A DNA stretch of 56,587 nucleotides from Legionellaceae bacterium (GTDB taxonomy: Bacteria; Pseudomonadota; Gammaproteobacteria; Legionellales; Legionellaceae). Positions 26,401-34,203 of the stretch are shown piece by piece; positions within the stretch are counted from its first letter, which is position 1; the number at the start of each line of letters is the position of its first letter. The stretch lies in contig JAGOTG010000016.1 in NCBI GenBank assembly GCA_018061965.1, positions 1 through 56,587 of the forward strand. Reading direction: 5' to 3'. The notes beneath the pieces are model-generated. The model had not been told where the DNA came from, made no database searches, and was given only the letters and a program-made list of their open reading frames with translations. Both the position numbers and the translations under genes were made by a program.

Positions 26401-28966
26401 CGAAGAAGAAATGCATATCGCTCACGATAGACAGCATCTTCAGAGTCGTTTGTTGCAATTGGTGAAAACGACACATAAATCCAATCCTGGCCGTGAAGAA
26501 AACAAAAAACTAGCTTCTAATGCTTTTACTGTATTGTGCAAATGGGGCAGAGATTTATCAAAGAAAGATTTTTCTGGTCTTATTCTGCATTTCATCGATG
26601 CAACCAATGGTTTGTTTTCCTACACCAATTTTGCAGAAACCGACCTAACCGGCGGATGTTTTTATAATGCAATCCTGTTTCGGGCAAACATGGAAAATAC
26701 GATACTAGATCAAACGCGCTTTCTGAATGCCACTCGTTTCCTTGAGATTGGAAGTACTCCTAGAACTTTTGTAGTATACCGTTCGCTGACCGATACCATT
26801 ATCGCCTACCCCATAGCACCGAATAGAAATAGTAAAAAATACCAATTGGCTGTCGTAAAAATTACGGGCGAGCAAATTCAGTTATTGCGCTGTTGGCCGG
26901 CCCACGATCAAGACATTACGGCGATGGACTTGATCTCTCAAAATGGTAACACCCGTTTCGCTTCTGTTGGATTGGGCGCTACTATCAGAGTTTGGGATTT
27001 ACATTCTGCGGCCCAGCCCACCGAAATTGCGAAATTACGCGGGATAAAACATAGAACACCCATCGAACATTTGGTCTGGGGTCCAGATGGCAATCTCTTG
27101 GCAACGGGATGCCGCGCTGGATACGTCCGTATTTGGGATGTCGCCCAACAAACCAGACGACTCAAATCAGCGCAACATCGTTCTGGTATTCGCGCACTAA
27201 TTTGGGGTAAAAAAACGCAAGTGCTGATTGCAGCTGAAGATAGTAACACGCTGTCTGTCTGGTATGATGCATTGACCAACCCTGTCCTTGAAACCATTGT
27301 AGTGACTCATACTACCCCGATCGTAGCCATTCATAGTTTGGCATTCTCTATCCATGAAACGCAATTAGCCATTGGGACAGTACGAGGTGACATTCTGATT
27401 CTCGATATGACTACAAAAAGAGTCACGCAAACTTTAACTGGACACAAAAGTCGCGTGACGTCACTGCTTTGGTATGATGAATTGATTTCAAGCAGCCAGG
27501 ATCAAACCATTCGAGTTTGGCCATCAGACACCACGAATGGCAGTATTTTTCAGCAAGATCATCCCATCGGTAAAGTAGACATTCTACCGAATGGACAACT
27601 TATTTCCGGGATTGATGCGGATTGCTCCCGCTTGTATTTTTGGGATCGAACCCAACCTGTCTATCAATCCAATTATGTTGAACCTTTGGGTTTTATCACT
27701 TGTATGTCCGCACATCCTATTGAAAATTATATTGCGGTAGGCGATGCCAAAGGGACGGTGATGATATACCCTATTCAAGATATAGAACAACCAGATATGC
27801 CTTTATTAAAACCGATTTTCAAGCATAAACAAGCATCTATTCAATACTTGCATTGGTCAATAAACGGCCAATTTCTTGCTTCCATTGGCCAAGATCAAAG
27901 TATATACCTCAAGAATATGCAAACTAGTGAGCCCCCTATCCTCATAAAAACCAGATCCGATGCGTGGATCACTCATTTTGTTTGGTGTGCGCATCTTGAT
28001 AACGGTCAACAACTCATCATTGGGTTTTCTGACGGTTCTATAGAGATCTACAGCCAGCACACATCATTTAGATCAACCGTTTCCGTAGTGCCTTATGAAT
28101 CATCAGCCAGCATCATCTGGTTGGCAGCTCGGACCTTATCGCCACAATTGGCAGTCGCCGGTGCTCAACAGGTCATGATATATTCTCATGAACCAGAAAA
28201 TCGCCTCGTTTTTGAACACCCTGCTAGACCAGCTAAAATGCTCATATGGTCTCCAAATGGAACGTGCCTAGCCTCTACTGATGAGAGTCATACTATTTAC
28301 CTTTGGAATGTATCCCCAACAACCGTGACCCTTACCGCGCGATACCAAGCCGCTGAAATCAAATGCTTAATTTGGACCAATCAATGGATTGTTTTAGGTA
28401 ATTCCAAAGAAATACTGTACTGGAACACAACCACAGGCACAGAACTACAAAACACGGTTCCTTCACGTATTCCAATACGCGCTCGATTGTTATGCGCTTC
28501 TTCTGACAATAAAATTGTAGCAGCCAGAGCAACTGGTATTTTATTTTTTTTGAATAAAGATTTAAACGACGGTAGACAACCGGGGTTTCCTTGGCAAATT
28601 CGACGCTTAAAAGCAGGATTTTGTGCGGAAGGTAGTGATATCACAGGTAGTCAGGGTCTATCTAATTCCACAAAATCATACCTAGAAAAAAACGGAGCAA
28701 CTTACATGGCTGCATCAACCTCTTTATCTTTCTTTAATTTTGGCACTTCCAGCAGCGATAGTCCTCGCCAGAATGCGGTAGCCGCTCCAGAGCTCCCCTT
28801 GCACCTAGCCTCCAGTGACCTGATGCGCCTGTTTTCATCTCAACAACCCAAACAACCACTTTCTGACCGCATTACTGCAAACCCAGGTCATGACGACTCT
28901 GATTCAAACCTACAAGCCGGTGGTGGTTCTTCTCAGACTCCTTCTCCGAAGACACCCAACTCATGA
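23459..28966 (+). CDS. NLR-like giant: pentapeptide repeats, coiled coil, NACHT/STAND NTPase, pentapeptide repeats, WD40 propellers
   Basis: The protein has 1835 residues. Visible in order: a glycine-rich hydrophobic segment (~42-78); pentapeptide repeats (~343-390, e.g. ADLSECDFSDANFHHANLCR); a coiled coil (~463-541); a P-loop GGTGCGKT (603-610) opening a NACHT-type NTPase; a Walker-B-like CIIHLSKLDLS (~669-679); a sensor-like VFIFTARDRY (~702-711); SLARTPLMLAIM (~775-786); the winged-helix motif RFIHPSLGYFLIAKIL (~893-908); a second pentapeptide block (~1034-1094, e.g. NFAETDLTGGCFYNAILFRANM); about 12 WD40-like blades (~1140-1665, e.g. IRVWDLHS, VRIWDVAQ, IYLWNVSP); and a Ser/Pro/Gln-rich disordered tail. 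This is the signal-transduction ATPase layout of NLR/APAF1-like sensors, in which repeats sense a trigger and the NTPase oligomerises. The N-terminal effector part is not a family I recognise. It could be an antiphage STAND protein or a host-directed effector. Confidence 0.8.
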   Translation: MTHNNEERFFAAFNNRINIELDKCYHLSADDQKDYIATSENIIAFAQAGLFFAGLASAPFTFGLGLAAAGASIVIIKTGKMCVDAYIDSKQTDQELPPDYLENQRNLQRLALFILLRQAATTFFIRYHYSIQNRLNGTNAEKLGQYVAYRLMKKLYAELSAHPQQLPPVDTLVDYFLSSIHSSGLFHTEEVSLEPIENTSPLRIAALSRKIAIKHFCARQRWIGSEGPDIKVYGAETTPFQDQFQSTTTREDLGYITIIADKQRTIPLAIDKEKFHELPLPAPKIQPIIEKSLFPHAVTRQEIEDYKTAYQTDRSLTLNTYLSQLHQRPTIACCHNAELQRTVFIGDYSKVNFYAADLSECDFSDANFHHANLCRAHLVRIRTSSGTNFQYLLADGSTWMGEPDNKVVIHADISHARLNGSTWKHCQIDTLAIQIGSEWGLAVLEDMTMADSQTEAFAKRLQDEHDDRVRYNSRVDALETNLSTLAVSTTSAIAHVEARIDNVVAEQKIRDSSQDIRIDALAVTQNALLAAQDVLVSLQQHCITEVYTDDYRNKTQTYIPLYVKSLFPIPAANPVLLTDYLYSVVSTMPQSGVHEPKFIFVSGGTGCGKTFGVTRFGEGINAMHSETHPWVFVPLDASTITDKNPNTFNTALDKVIEKTQKASLAQHPCIIHLSKLDLSNIAIDKFIRDCTAAAKIWTAPIVFIFTARDRYMEEAQKHLGQFIQEAPGNYVTCEIQSLIDQQIQDFFQLFPKQKLSALSQVYQEQNIIDLPSLARTPLMLAIMTGVLVDYSLTRKANKTMQRIDFYSATWQALFERVKYKLPDPYQDYSNFMQEMYNLAKAMLRSRVDSIVYNIPTPSPSLKKTAFQELLETKMGTLSPLSVSRKNTDQYVVRFIHPSLGYFLIAKILIENLLKIDFPNKETQQMWGRNYLLRTPEVLGFVIELLQQYPETTDSSQAKLTIVKQSSYDAFDAIDDDTADASEEEMHIAHDRQHLQSRLLQLVKTTHKSNPGREENKKLASNAFTVLCKWGRDLSKKDFSGLILHFIDATNGLFSYTNFAETDLTGGCFYNAILFRANMENTILDQTRFLNATRFLEIGSTPRTFVVYRSLTDTIIAYPIAPNRNSKKYQLAVVKITGEQIQLLRCWPAHDQDITAMDLISQNGNTRFASVGLGATIRVWDLHSAAQPTEIAKLRGIKHRTPIEHLVWGPDGNLLATGCRAGYVRIWDVAQQTRRLKSAQHRSGIRALIWGKKTQVLIAAEDSNTLSVWYDALTNPVLETIVVTHTTPIVAIHSLAFSIHETQLAIGTVRGDILILDMTTKRVTQTLTGHKSRVTSLLWYDELISSSQDQTIRVWPSDTTNGSIFQQDHPIGKVDILPNGQLISGIDADCSRLYFWDRTQPVYQSNYVEPLGFITCMSAHPIENYIAVGDAKGTVMIYPIQDIEQPDMPLLKPIFKHKQASIQYLHWSINGQFLASIGQDQSIYLKNMQTSEPPILIKTRSDAWITHFVWCAHLDNGQQLIIGFSDGSIEIYSQHTSFRSTVSVVPYESSASIIWLAARTLSPQLAVAGAQQVMIYSHEPENRLVFEHPARPAKMLIWSPNGTCLASTDESHTIYLWNVSPTTVTLTARYQAAEIKCLIWTNQWIVLGNSKEILYWNTTTGTELQNTVPSRIPIRARLLCASSDNKIVAARATGILFFLNKDLNDGRQPGFPWQIRRLKAGFCAEGSDITGSQGLSNSTKSYLEKNGATYMAASTSLSFFNFGTSSSDSPRQNAVAAPELPLHLASSDLMRLFSSQQPKQPLSDRITANPGHDDSDSNLQAGGGSSQTPSPKTPNS

Positions 28967-28977
28967 GTAGCCTATAT

Positions 28978-29005
28978 CCAGTATGCTTGAGGACACTGGG
29001 TTTTT
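28978..29005 (+). terminator. Possible terminator after the NACHT-WD40 gene
   Basis: A short stem ccagt (28978-28982) / actgg (28995-28999) with partial inner pairing is followed by g and TTTTT (29001-29005). It lies 12 bp after the stop codon and just before the convergent HMG-CoA reductase gene. The stem is short, so confidence is moderate. Confidence 0.4.
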
Positions 29006-29022
29006 CGCTATCGCTTTTCTTG

Positions 29023-30291
29023 CTATACTTGTTCAACATCTGATTTGCGACGGACCCTGGCTAATACTTTATGTGCCCTTGCAAAATCCCCATTACTAAT
29101 GGCAGCACCCAAGGATAGTTCACCAGCCAAACAGACCCCTGCAATAATTTCTGCAAATTCCGCAGAAGGATTGTTGTTACATTTTAAATTCATTAAATCT
29201 AAGCAGGCTTTTTGCGTAGGTAAATTCGTACCTCCCCCGACAGTTCCAACAATGATATTGGGCATTGTGACAGAAGCGTATATATGCTTTGCATCAAACG
29301 AGGATATTTTACTCATCCCTGTCGCCGCTTCAGCGACACATGCCGCATCCTGACCACATGCAATAAATATGGCTGCTAGAGCGTTAGCGAAATGCAAATG
29401 CGGATTTAAATTAAAGTTTAAAGCATTGGCTTCCTGTAAGACCTTCACATGCTCTAAAAAAATTTTGGAGTTTGTTCCCATGTGTTTTTCAAACGCATCA
29501 CAAGGAATACAGACTTCGGCAGATATTTTATAGCCCCGAACTCCGAGCATGGATCTAATGCTCATTTTTTTATCACCCGAAGCGTTGGCCTCGATCAGGC
29601 TAGATCGGGGTTTTATTGGGCAATAGTCTAAAATATGATCGTAGGCTGCTTCGGTTGCCAAGGTAACCATATTTTGGCCCGCCGCTTGACTTGTGCTGTA
29701 ATGAAAGGCTAATACCACTAAATTGCTATCCACATGATGCTCAATATTCTGTAATTTTCCAAAACGCGTAGTGCGTTCAGCCACTTCCTTCAAATCAGAA
29801 AAATGTTCACCAATCCAAACACAAAATTGTGCAGCTTGAATAAGACTATCAAATACGAAACAAGGGGCTCTTTGGACTGCATTATTCAAAACCAGTGACG
29901 TACAGCCACCTGAGGCACGAATCACTTTCAACCCTCGATTATACGAGGCGACCAAAGCAGCTTCTGTAGTAGCCAGTGGAATATAATAATCACCATTTGC
30001 ATGACTACCTTTAATGGATAATGGGCCCGCCAACCCCAATGGCATACTGACCGTGCCAATATAATTTTCAATATTGGCGGCGTAAGTCGGGAAATCATCA
30101 CGTGCCATTTTTGAGAGTAGTCGACTTTTAACCTCATCGGTAACCCCGGCTTGATTGAGACGCTCTTCAGCCTGCTCTAGCGACTCTTTGCGTCTTAAAT
30201 TAAGCTCAGGCAGCTCAATGACACTTTTTTCTTGAGCTTCGTGACGTTGTAAATTTTCGGCTATAAACTGCGATAGATGAGACTTACTCAC
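29023..30291 (-). CDS. Hydroxymethylglutaryl-CoA reductase family protein
   Basis: The protein has 422 residues. All four catalytic residues of the family are present: Glu110 in PLATTEAALVASYNRG, Lys241 in ASGDKKMS, Asp315 in GQDAAC, and His407 in GDFARAHKV. The substrate-loop block ENYIGTVSMPLGLAGPL corresponds to ENVIGYMPLPVGVAGPL. The family reduces the thioester HMG-CoA to the alcohol mevalonate with two NAD(P)H. The gene overlaps the SDR gene by 8 bp, and the SDR overlaps the AGPS homologue by 8 bp, so all three are one translationally coupled operon. No other mevalonate gene is present. Either it supplies isoprenoids and merely shares the operon, or it has a role in the neighbouring lipid pathway. 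Confidence 0.88.
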   Translation of the reverse strand: MSKSHLSQFIAENLQRHEAQEKSVIELPELNLRRKESLEQAEERLNQAGVTDEVKSRLLSKMARDDFPTYAANIENYIGTVSMPLGLAGPLSIKGSHANGDYYIPLATTEAALVASYNRGLKVIRASGGCTSLVLNNAVQRAPCFVFDSLIQAAQFCVWIGEHFSDLKEVAERTTRFGKLQNIEHHVDSNLVVLAFHYSTSQAAGQNMVTLATEAAYDHILDYCPIKPRSSLIEANASGDKKMSIRSMLGVRGYKISAEVCIPCDAFEKHMGTNSKIFLEHVKVLQEANALNFNLNPHLHFANALAAIFIACGQDAACVAEAATGMSKISSFDAKHIYASVTMPNIIVGTVGGGTNLPTQKACLDLMNLKCNNNPSAEFAEIIAGVCLAGELSLGAAISNGDFARAHKVLARVRRKSDVEQV

Positions 30292-31096
30292 GTGAAATTT
30301 CCTTAATTTTTCTTAAACGATACACAACAAATGCGCCAACATTTGCCATGAGAGCAGTTGGGATACACTGCATTAAAAAAACGAACAGTTTATTGTACCA
30401 AAGAGGGACATACACGCGCGGTGATTTTTTAAGAGCAATATAGATCTTGTCCGCAATTACTTCAGCTGAAGCAGAAAAACGTTTGGTTTCAACCTGTAAT
30501 CCAATTCGCTTTCGGAATTTTGTCTGGGTAGTAGAACCTGGACACATGCAGCAGACTCGAATGCCATAGCGCTTAAGATCAAGGCTCAATCCTAATGAAA
30601 AAGATTTTACAAAAGCCTTGCTGGCAGAATAGAGTACTTGTCCTGGAATAGACGCATACGCATAAACAGAAGCAATATTTACAATACATCCCTGCTTTTT
30701 CAGCACCATCAATGGAACAATTTTGTTTGTAAGCATCACTAAGCTTTGAATGTTGACCGCTAACAGCATACGAGCGTCTTCTTCTGCTAGATGAGCAAAA
30801 TTTGAATGAGAACCCAATCCTGCGTTATTAATCAGAACAGCAACTGTAAGATGATTGGATTCGATAAAAGCCATTATTTTATCTATGGCATCACTGGCCG
30901 CAAAATCTTGGACAATACTGAAAACAGTTACACCAGCACCCTCGGCAATGGCGACTGTTTCTTGCAAAGCGCTGGCATCGCGTCCTGTCAATAATAAATT
31001 GTGCCCCGCCTTTGCATAGACAACAGCCAGTGCTCTACCAAGGCCGTTTGAGGCCCCAGTGATGAACACAACCGATTGGGAGTCATTACTATCCAT
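30284..31096 (-). CDS. Short-chain dehydrogenase/reductase, candidate acyl/alkyl-DHAP reductase
   Basis: The 270-residue classical SDR has the Rossmann motif TGASNGLGRALA (~14-25), NNAG at ~90, catalytic Ser in VNIASVYAYAS, and YSASK as the catalytic Tyr/Lys. The C-terminal ~45 residues contain a hydrophobic stretch (KLFVFLMQCIPTALMANVGAFVV) that may anchor it to the membrane, as in SDRs acting on lipids. Sandwiched between AGPS and HMG-CoA reductase homologues with overlapping ends, it is a good candidate for reducing the ketone of 1-alkyl-DHAP. SDR substrate specificity cannot be deduced from motifs, so this role is inferred from context. Confidence 0.85.
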   Translation of the reverse strand: MDSNDSQSVVFITGASNGLGRALAVVYAKAGHNLLLTGRDASALQETVAIAEGAGVTVFSIVQDFAASDAIDKIMAFIESNHLTVAVLINNAGLGSHSNFAHLAEEDARMLLAVNIQSLVMLTNKIVPLMVLKKQGCIVNIASVYAYASIPGQVLYSASKAFVKSFSLGLSLDLKRYGIRVCCMCPGSTTQTKFRKRIGLQVETKRFSASAEVIADKIYIALKKSPRVYVPLWYNKLFVFLMQCIPTALMANVGAFVVYRLRKIKEISRE

Positions 31097-32786
31097 TTAT
31101 ATCCTCAACCTGTGTTAATTCCGAACTTTTGGGGTTTAAATTATATTGCGGATCAAGACCAGCCTTAATGTTTTTAAGCCAAGTCACTCCAGGATTGCTC
31201 AACATATCTGGCAACCATTTGGCATGCTCAAAACCAATACTATGATGATGGGATACACTCCCTTTATGAGCAACAATCGCATTGGTAATAGCAGTCTTCA
31301 CCGCATCGTATTGCTGCTGCTCTTGACCTTTTTCAGGCATAAAAGCAAAGGTATAGTATAAGCATGTCCCGCTTTGGTAATGATGAGATAGATGACAGCC
31401 GAAATAACCCGGTTTGTTTAAATTGACTAAAGCTTTCTCAGGAATGCAATTTGCCATCGCCACATATCCCGCTTCTTTTACTTTTGAATACAAAGTTGCA
31501 ACATCTTTCCAAAGCACCGAGGTTTCTGCCACATCAACCACACAGCCTAAATCCATGATAACATCTCGTAAATAAGGATACTCATATTTACGTTGATACC
31601 AGTCATTACCCGGCTTTGCCCCCAGATACACTGCCCCTTGTTTTCTACAAGCACTGAGCACTTGCTTGCGTTGCAATCTAATTTGCTTCGTGGTCCCTGA
31701 AAAGGCCAACACTCCCACACAACATTGGGAAAAATCTATTTTTTTAACTGCCCCAATGATTCTTTTCATCCACTTATCTATTATCGTTTGAAACGGAGAT
31801 TTCTTGGATTTGAAATGAAAACTCAATTGCGTTTCGTCGACATCCAACAAGCGCATCATATGTGGCAATGTTTGATGCGCAACACAATCTTGAATGGCTG
31901 CAATGCCTGCCGAAAAACTAGGAAATAAAACAGCACCAAAGGCTTGTGCCACAGGGACAGGGTGTACTTTCATTACGGCTTGCGTGATGATACCAAAACG
32001 TCCTTCTGAACCCAAAATCAACTGGTTTAAATCAGGTCCCATAGAGGCATGTGGATAAGGGTTTAATGTGATAAGTCCTTGGGGTGTTGCGCAATTAATC
32101 GCCAAAGACATGTCCGATATTGAGCCGTATTGATCAGATTGCATGCCTACTGATCGGGTAGCAAGCCAACCGCCTAACGTTGAAAACTCAAATGAATCTG
32201 GAAAATGACCCAGCGTAAAACCTTTTGCATTAAGTTGCGCCTCAATCTCCGGCCCGAAAGCGCCCGCTTGAATCAAAGCCGTATGCGATATCGCATCGAC
32301 TTCAAGGACCTGGTTCATACGACTCATATCGACCGAGAGGATCATTCTTGATTCATGCTGAGGCGACTCTAAGGCACCGACTATATTGGTACCGCCTCCA
32401 AAAGGAATCAAACAAACATTGTGCGCAATAGCGGCATTGATCAGTAAAGAAACTTCATTTTGATTGTTTGGGAAAAGTACCCAGTCAGGAATTCGTACAA
32501 ATTGGCCTTGTCGAATACGGGCTAAATCACGATAACTTTTGCCGTACGCATGGATAAGCCGGGCTTTTTTATCCTGATGAAATTGGTCTGCTGAAAAAGT
32601 CTTTTGCATCCATTGCACAAAATCATTGTTTTCAATGACAGGCGGCAAAGTAATGTCATCTAACTCAATGATTGCCTGTTTTTGAATGGTGTCGCAGCCT
32701 AATAGACGCTCAACATAAGGCAGAAAATTGGGCATATTAGAGAGGTTCGCTTCTTTTCCTTCAGCTCCCCAGCCCCACCATTTCAT
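31089..32786 (-). CDS. FAD-dependent alkyldihydroxyacetonephosphate synthase (AGPS) homologue
   Basis: The 565-residue protein belongs to the vanillyl-alcohol-oxidase-type FAD superfamily. AGPS exchanges the acyl group of acyl-DHAP for a fatty alcohol and so forms the glycerol ether bond. Seen here: PDWVLFPNNQNEVSLLINAA and IPFGGGTNIVGALE (FAD pyrophosphate loop), DMSRMNQVLEVD, GHFPDSFEFSTLGGWLATRSVGM, MGPDLNQLILGSEGRFGIIT, and the C-terminal His triplet at 513-515 (VSHHHSIGF), equivalent to the His triplet of eukaryotic AGPS. These blocks match AGPS rather than lactate or glycolate oxidases. I take the start MKWWGWGAEG (32786), as in bacterial homologues; in-frame ATGs at 32798 and 32813 are alternatives. 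It is the first gene of the operon and divergent from plsC. Confidence 0.85.
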   Translation of the reverse strand: MKWWGWGAEGKEANLSNMPNFLPYVERLLGCDTIQKQAIIELDDITLPPVIENNDFVQWMQKTFSADQFHQDKKARLIHAYGKSYRDLARIRQGQFVRIPDWVLFPNNQNEVSLLINAAIAHNVCLIPFGGGTNIVGALESPQHESRMILSVDMSRMNQVLEVDAISHTALIQAGAFGPEIEAQLNAKGFTLGHFPDSFEFSTLGGWLATRSVGMQSDQYGSISDMSLAINCATPQGLITLNPYPHASMGPDLNQLILGSEGRFGIITQAVMKVHPVPVAQAFGAVLFPSFSAGIAAIQDCVAHQTLPHMMRLLDVDETQLSFHFKSKKSPFQTIIDKWMKRIIGAVKKIDFSQCCVGVLAFSGTTKQIRLQRKQVLSACRKQGAVYLGAKPGNDWYQRKYEYPYLRDVIMDLGCVVDVAETSVLWKDVATLYSKVKEAGYVAMANCIPEKALVNLNKPGYFGCHLSHHYQSGTCLYYTFAFMPEKGQEQQQYDAVKTAITNAIVAHKGSVSHHHSIGFEHAKWLPDMLSNPGVTWLKNIKAGLDPQYNLNPKSSELTQVEDING

Positions 32787-32841
32787 ATTTCGTGTCATTG
32801 ATATAATATTCATCCATGGACAAGGAATTTAGGTTAACATT

Positions 32842-33477
32842 ATGAGCAGCTTACTACAACGAGGTTTTGAAAAATTTTGTTGGCTTGTATTGCACAAATA
32901 CTGCAAATTGCAAACTAACCGCCCTCAGCTTCCTAATGGTCCTTTTATTGTCTGCGCTAATCATAGTAGCCATATGGATACGCCTGCACTCATGTTGGGT
33001 TTAAACCGTCCCTTCCAAGATTTTAATATGTTGGCAGCCAAAGATCACTTCCAACCCAATCCTAATAAAAGAAGTTTTTCACAACACCTCATGAATTTAA
33101 TCCTAGTAGATCGTGAGGCCAAACCTGCAGAACTCAAGCGCTTAATTAAAGAATGCGAGCAAGCCAAAGCACAAAACAAGATTCTGATTATTTATCCCGA
33201 AGGAACGCGCTCTCAAGACGGCCAAATACATCCTTTTAAACCAGGTACAGTTTATTTAGCCTATAAGCTCAATTTGCCGATTATTCCAGCAGGCATTACT
33301 GGAACCGGCAAAGCATTGCCTAAGAACCACTGGTTTGTTAAACCCAATCCTATCCAAATACGATTTGGCGAGGCCATCATGCCAGACCATATCGTGGGAT
33401 TGAATCAAAAACAAAGTTTACAAGCGCTGACAACCAAGCTTGAAGAGTCGGTTAAAGAGTTGTTAATTGAAAAATAG
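32842..33477 (+). CDS. PlsC-family lysophosphatidic acid acyltransferase
   Basis: This 211-residue acyltransferase has the catalytic HX4D box as NHSSHMDTPAL and the substrate box as YPEGTRSQDG, followed by FKPGTVYLAYKLNLPIIPAGI. It belongs to the 1-acylglycerol-3-phosphate O-acyltransferase family and would put an acyl chain on a glycerol-phosphate or DHAP acceptor at the membrane. It is divergent from the AGPS homologue, with about 55 bp between the chosen starts, and ends 6 bp before the convergent CarF-like gene. Together these suggest acylation in the same ether-lipid pathway. A second, housekeeping plsC would be expected elsewhere. Confidence 0.9.
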   Translation: MSSLLQRGFEKFCWLVLHKYCKLQTNRPQLPNGPFIVCANHSSHMDTPALMLGLNRPFQDFNMLAAKDHFQPNPNKRSFSQHLMNLILVDREAKPAELKRLIKECEQAKAQNKILIIYPEGTRSQDGQIHPFKPGTVYLAYKLNLPIIPAGITGTGKALPKNHWFVKPNPIQIRFGEAIMPDHIVGLNQKQSLQALTTKLEESVKELLIEK

Positions 33478-33483
33478 AGTACC

Positions 33484-34137
33484 TCAATTTTTATTTTTTA
33501 TCCCAGTCAATCTCTCCCAAATTTTGGTTTTATAACAAAAATAATTAAGCCACCCTGTCGTGATGCAATAGTATTTATCATGCGCAATATGATGCTGAAT
33601 ATGATTTCTAGGATTCAAAATAAGACGCATATTTTGGAGCAATTTAACCAAGATGGGTGGATGGGTCGTATGTGCCCATTTGTGGATTTGGTTGGTCAGA
33701 GAAACCATTAAAGAAAAAAACAAAATGAATAAATATAAAGAAAAACTCATTAAACTGTCTGGCTGTGGATAATAAAAAAAACTTGGAATTAAAATAATAC
33801 AAGCTCCAAGCACATTCAATCCATTCGTTTCAACCATACTATGTTGTGTCATTTCGGTGGGATCCAAATGATGCTTACGAAAATCGAGATAAAAATACTT
33901 ATTCAACCATTTATTATCGCTAACAGGATGATCGCCTAGAAAATGAACGAACCCCGAGACAAAATCTGCGCATAATGCGGCTAAAAAACAAACTATGGGA
34001 ATCAGGAAAAACAAGGCATCGTTGCAGGAAATATTAACGATAAGATGGTTCATAGGAATATAATAAATACATCCAAGAAGCAGTAATGCCAATGAATCTA
34101 ATATCCGCTGACTTTTGCTATAGGCAAATGAATTCAT
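33484..34137 (-). CDS. Plasmanylethanolamine desaturase, CarF/TMEM189 (Kua) family
   Basis: The 217-residue membrane protein has about four hydrophobic segments and the full histidine set of the family: His65 (GFVHFLGDH), His89-90 (FRKHHLDP), His99 and Glu103 (QHSMVETNG), His152 and His156 (NQIHKWAH), then His179, His182-183 and His186 in NHIQHHIAHDKYYCITTGWLN. CarF (Myxococcus) and TMEM189/PEDS1 (animals) insert the vinyl-ether double bond into plasmanyl lipids using oxygen and electrons from a carrier. The conserved HxxHH...YCITxGWLN block is diagnostic. It is convergent with plsC. The ATG at 34137 is preferred over the GTG at 34146. Confidence 0.9.
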   Translation of the reverse strand: MNSFAYSKSQRILDSLALLLLGCIYYIPMNHLIVNISCNDALFFLIPIVCFLAALCADFVSGFVHFLGDHPVSDNKWLNKYFYLDFRKHHLDPTEMTQHSMVETNGLNVLGACIILIPSFFYYPQPDSLMSFSLYLFILFFSLMVSLTNQIHKWAHTTHPPILVKLLQNMRLILNPRNHIQHHIAHDKYYCITTGWLNYFCYKTKIWERLTGIKNKN

Positions 34138-34203
34138 GCGTGTCACTCACATTCTGAATATACTTTAATAAAATATATTCGATATTGATTATTTTCGCCA
34201 TCA

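Noticed and set aside
31089..32813. FAD protein as a glycolate or lactate oxidase subunit
   Set aside because: The DSFEFSTLGGW, SHHHSIG and MGPDLNQLILGSEG blocks follow AGPS, and the CarF/PlsC/SDR neighbours fit ether-lipid synthesis better.
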